Positions 5,191-5,921 of a stretch of 5,921 nt of DNA are shown piece after piece. Under the pieces are notes generated by a model. The model was not told the DNA's origin and made no database searches. It saw only the letters and a list, made by a program, of their open reading frames with translations. Source of the stretch: Acidobacteriota bacterium (GTDB taxonomy: Bacteria > Acidobacteriota > Thermoanaerobaculia > Multivoradales > JAHEKO01); contig JAHEKO010000255.1 of NCBI GenBank assembly GCA_024638355.1, forward strand, positions 1-5,921, written 5' to 3'. Every line of letters starts with the position of its first letter. The stretch's first letter is position 1. Made by a program: the position numbers and the translations under genes.

Positions 5191-5921
5191 ATGCCGCGGC
5201 AGCCGACCGGCGGCGGAAGACCGCTCCCGTACGCGGGATCGGAGGTCGACCGCATCGATCGCCTCGGCGCGCCGCATACGAAGAGCAGCTACGGCGACGA
5301 TCAGAGCGGCGAGCACCTCTACCGGTTCAACGCCCTCGGCTTTCGCGGCAACGACTTCGACGCCGGCGCGCGCCATCGCGTCTTCGCGTTCGGCGAGAGC
5401 CATGCCTTCGGCTTCGGCGTCGACTTCGACCACTGCTGGCCGTCTCGCTTCGTCGAGCACTGGCTCGACGCGAGCGGCCTCGACCGTCGCGACGTCTGCT
5501 ACCTGAACTTCGCCGAGGTCGGCGCCTCGAACGGCAGCATCGCCCGCTGCCTCGTCTCACAGTGCTTCGCGGTCAAGCCGGATCTCGTGCTCGTCCACTT
5601 CGGCGATCCACGGCGCTCGGAGCTCTTCCTCGACGGCCGGCCGCATCGCGTCGGTCCCTGGCTGCTCGAGGAGCCGGCGGTACGCGCCGCTCGCGCGGCG
5701 CCGAAGGGGGGCCGGCTGCGCCAGACCCTGCTCGAGCTTCTCGAGCGCGGCGAGCACTTCTTCCGCTTCGCCGCCGGGTCGAGCGCGCCGGGGGCTTTCT
5801 CGATCGACGTCGACTCGTTCTTCGTGCTGGAGACGCTGCGCAACATCCTGTTGGTGCAGAGTTTCTGCAGGGCGCAGGGGATTCGGGCGGTCGCCACCTG
5901 GGAGCAGGTCGATCAGCTCTC
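5191..5921 (+). CDS. SGNH/GDSL-hydrolase-like protein (3' end outside window)
   Basis: The frame is open from ATG 5191 to the edge, giving 243 residues with high GC3 throughout. YRFNALGFRG at 44-53 followed by VFAFGESHAFGFGVD at 64-78 is the usual entry to SGNH hydrolases (NSLGFRG, then GDSxTxGxGV). S70 stands where the nucleophilic Ser is expected, with Glu replacing Asp in GDS. A later block, NFAEVGASNGS at 106-116, fits the Gly block. The segment where GxND would be expected reads LVHFGDPRR at 134-142, so the Asn appears replaced. The Asp/His dyad would lie beyond the window. Family members act as esterases, acetyl-hydrolases or acyltransferases on lipids and polysaccharides; the divergent blocks make the reaction uncertain. 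No signal peptide is seen. A GAGGGG lies 14 nt upstream of the ATG, too far for an ordinary Shine-Dalgarno, so initiation may be leaderless. It is divergent from the small ORF and oxygenase. Confidence 0.72.
   Translation, partial: MPRQPTGGGRPLPYAGSEVDRIDRLGAPHTKSSYGDDQSGEHLYRFNALGFRGNDFDAGARHRVFAFGESHAFGFGVDFDHCWPSRFVEHWLDASGLDRRDVCYLNFAEVGASNGSIARCLVSQCFAVKPDLVLVHFGDPRRSELFLDGRPHRVGPWLLEEPAVRAARAAPKGGRLRQTLLELLERGEHFFRFAAGSSAPGAFSIDVDSFFVLETLRNILLVQSFCRAQGIRAVATWEQVDQL

Noticed and set aside
4998..5255. N-terminal extension of the oxygenase to the ATG at 5255, or to the ATG at 5192
   Set aside because: GC3 falls to about 45%, no family-like sequence is present, and the 5255 start would overlap the SGNH-like gene by 65 bp. 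The GGAGG-preceded small ORF explains the region better.

Overview
The window is compact, GC-rich bacterial DNA carrying six protein-coding genes; the two outermost run off its ends. I see no tRNA, rRNA, CRISPR array, transposase or attachment site. High GC at third codon positions, a twin-arginine exported PLP enzyme and a PP2C phosphatase suggest a GC-rich environmental bacterium, perhaps Acidobacteriota or Myxococcota. That lineage guess is inference; nothing here fixes it.

Left part (1-2445): two minus-strand genes. First is the 3'-truncated reading frame of a class V aminotransferase-fold protein whose motifs match the N-terminal (sulfurase) domain of molybdenum cofactor sulfurases. Upstream of it lies a complete PP2C-type Ser/Thr phosphatase. 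A 79-bp divergent spacer holding a 15-nt inverted repeat separates the phosphatase from the next gene.

Middle (2446-3723): a plus-strand class V aminotransferase-fold enzyme with an N-terminal twin-arginine signal and a strong Shine-Dalgarno. Its stop codon overlaps the stop codon of the convergent gene on the other strand in a shared CTAG, so there is no intergenic terminator between them.

Right part (3720-5921): a minus-strand Rieske oxygenase of the pheophorbide a oxygenase/TIC55-like type, with a C-terminal CxxC and a predicted membrane hairpin. Just upstream on the same strand, ending 2 nt before the oxygenase's proposed GTG start, is an easily missed 41-codon basic ORF with its own good ribosome binding site. 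A 65-bp divergent spacer follows, then a plus-strand SGNH/GDSL-hydrolase-like gene cut by the window end.

How the genes work together is not obvious. The small ORF and the oxygenase look like a translationally coupled pair, probably sharing a bidirectional control region with the SGNH-like gene. The two PLP enzymes belong to one fold superfamily but to different subfamilies, and would act in different compartments (cytoplasm and periplasm). No established named system covers this set.
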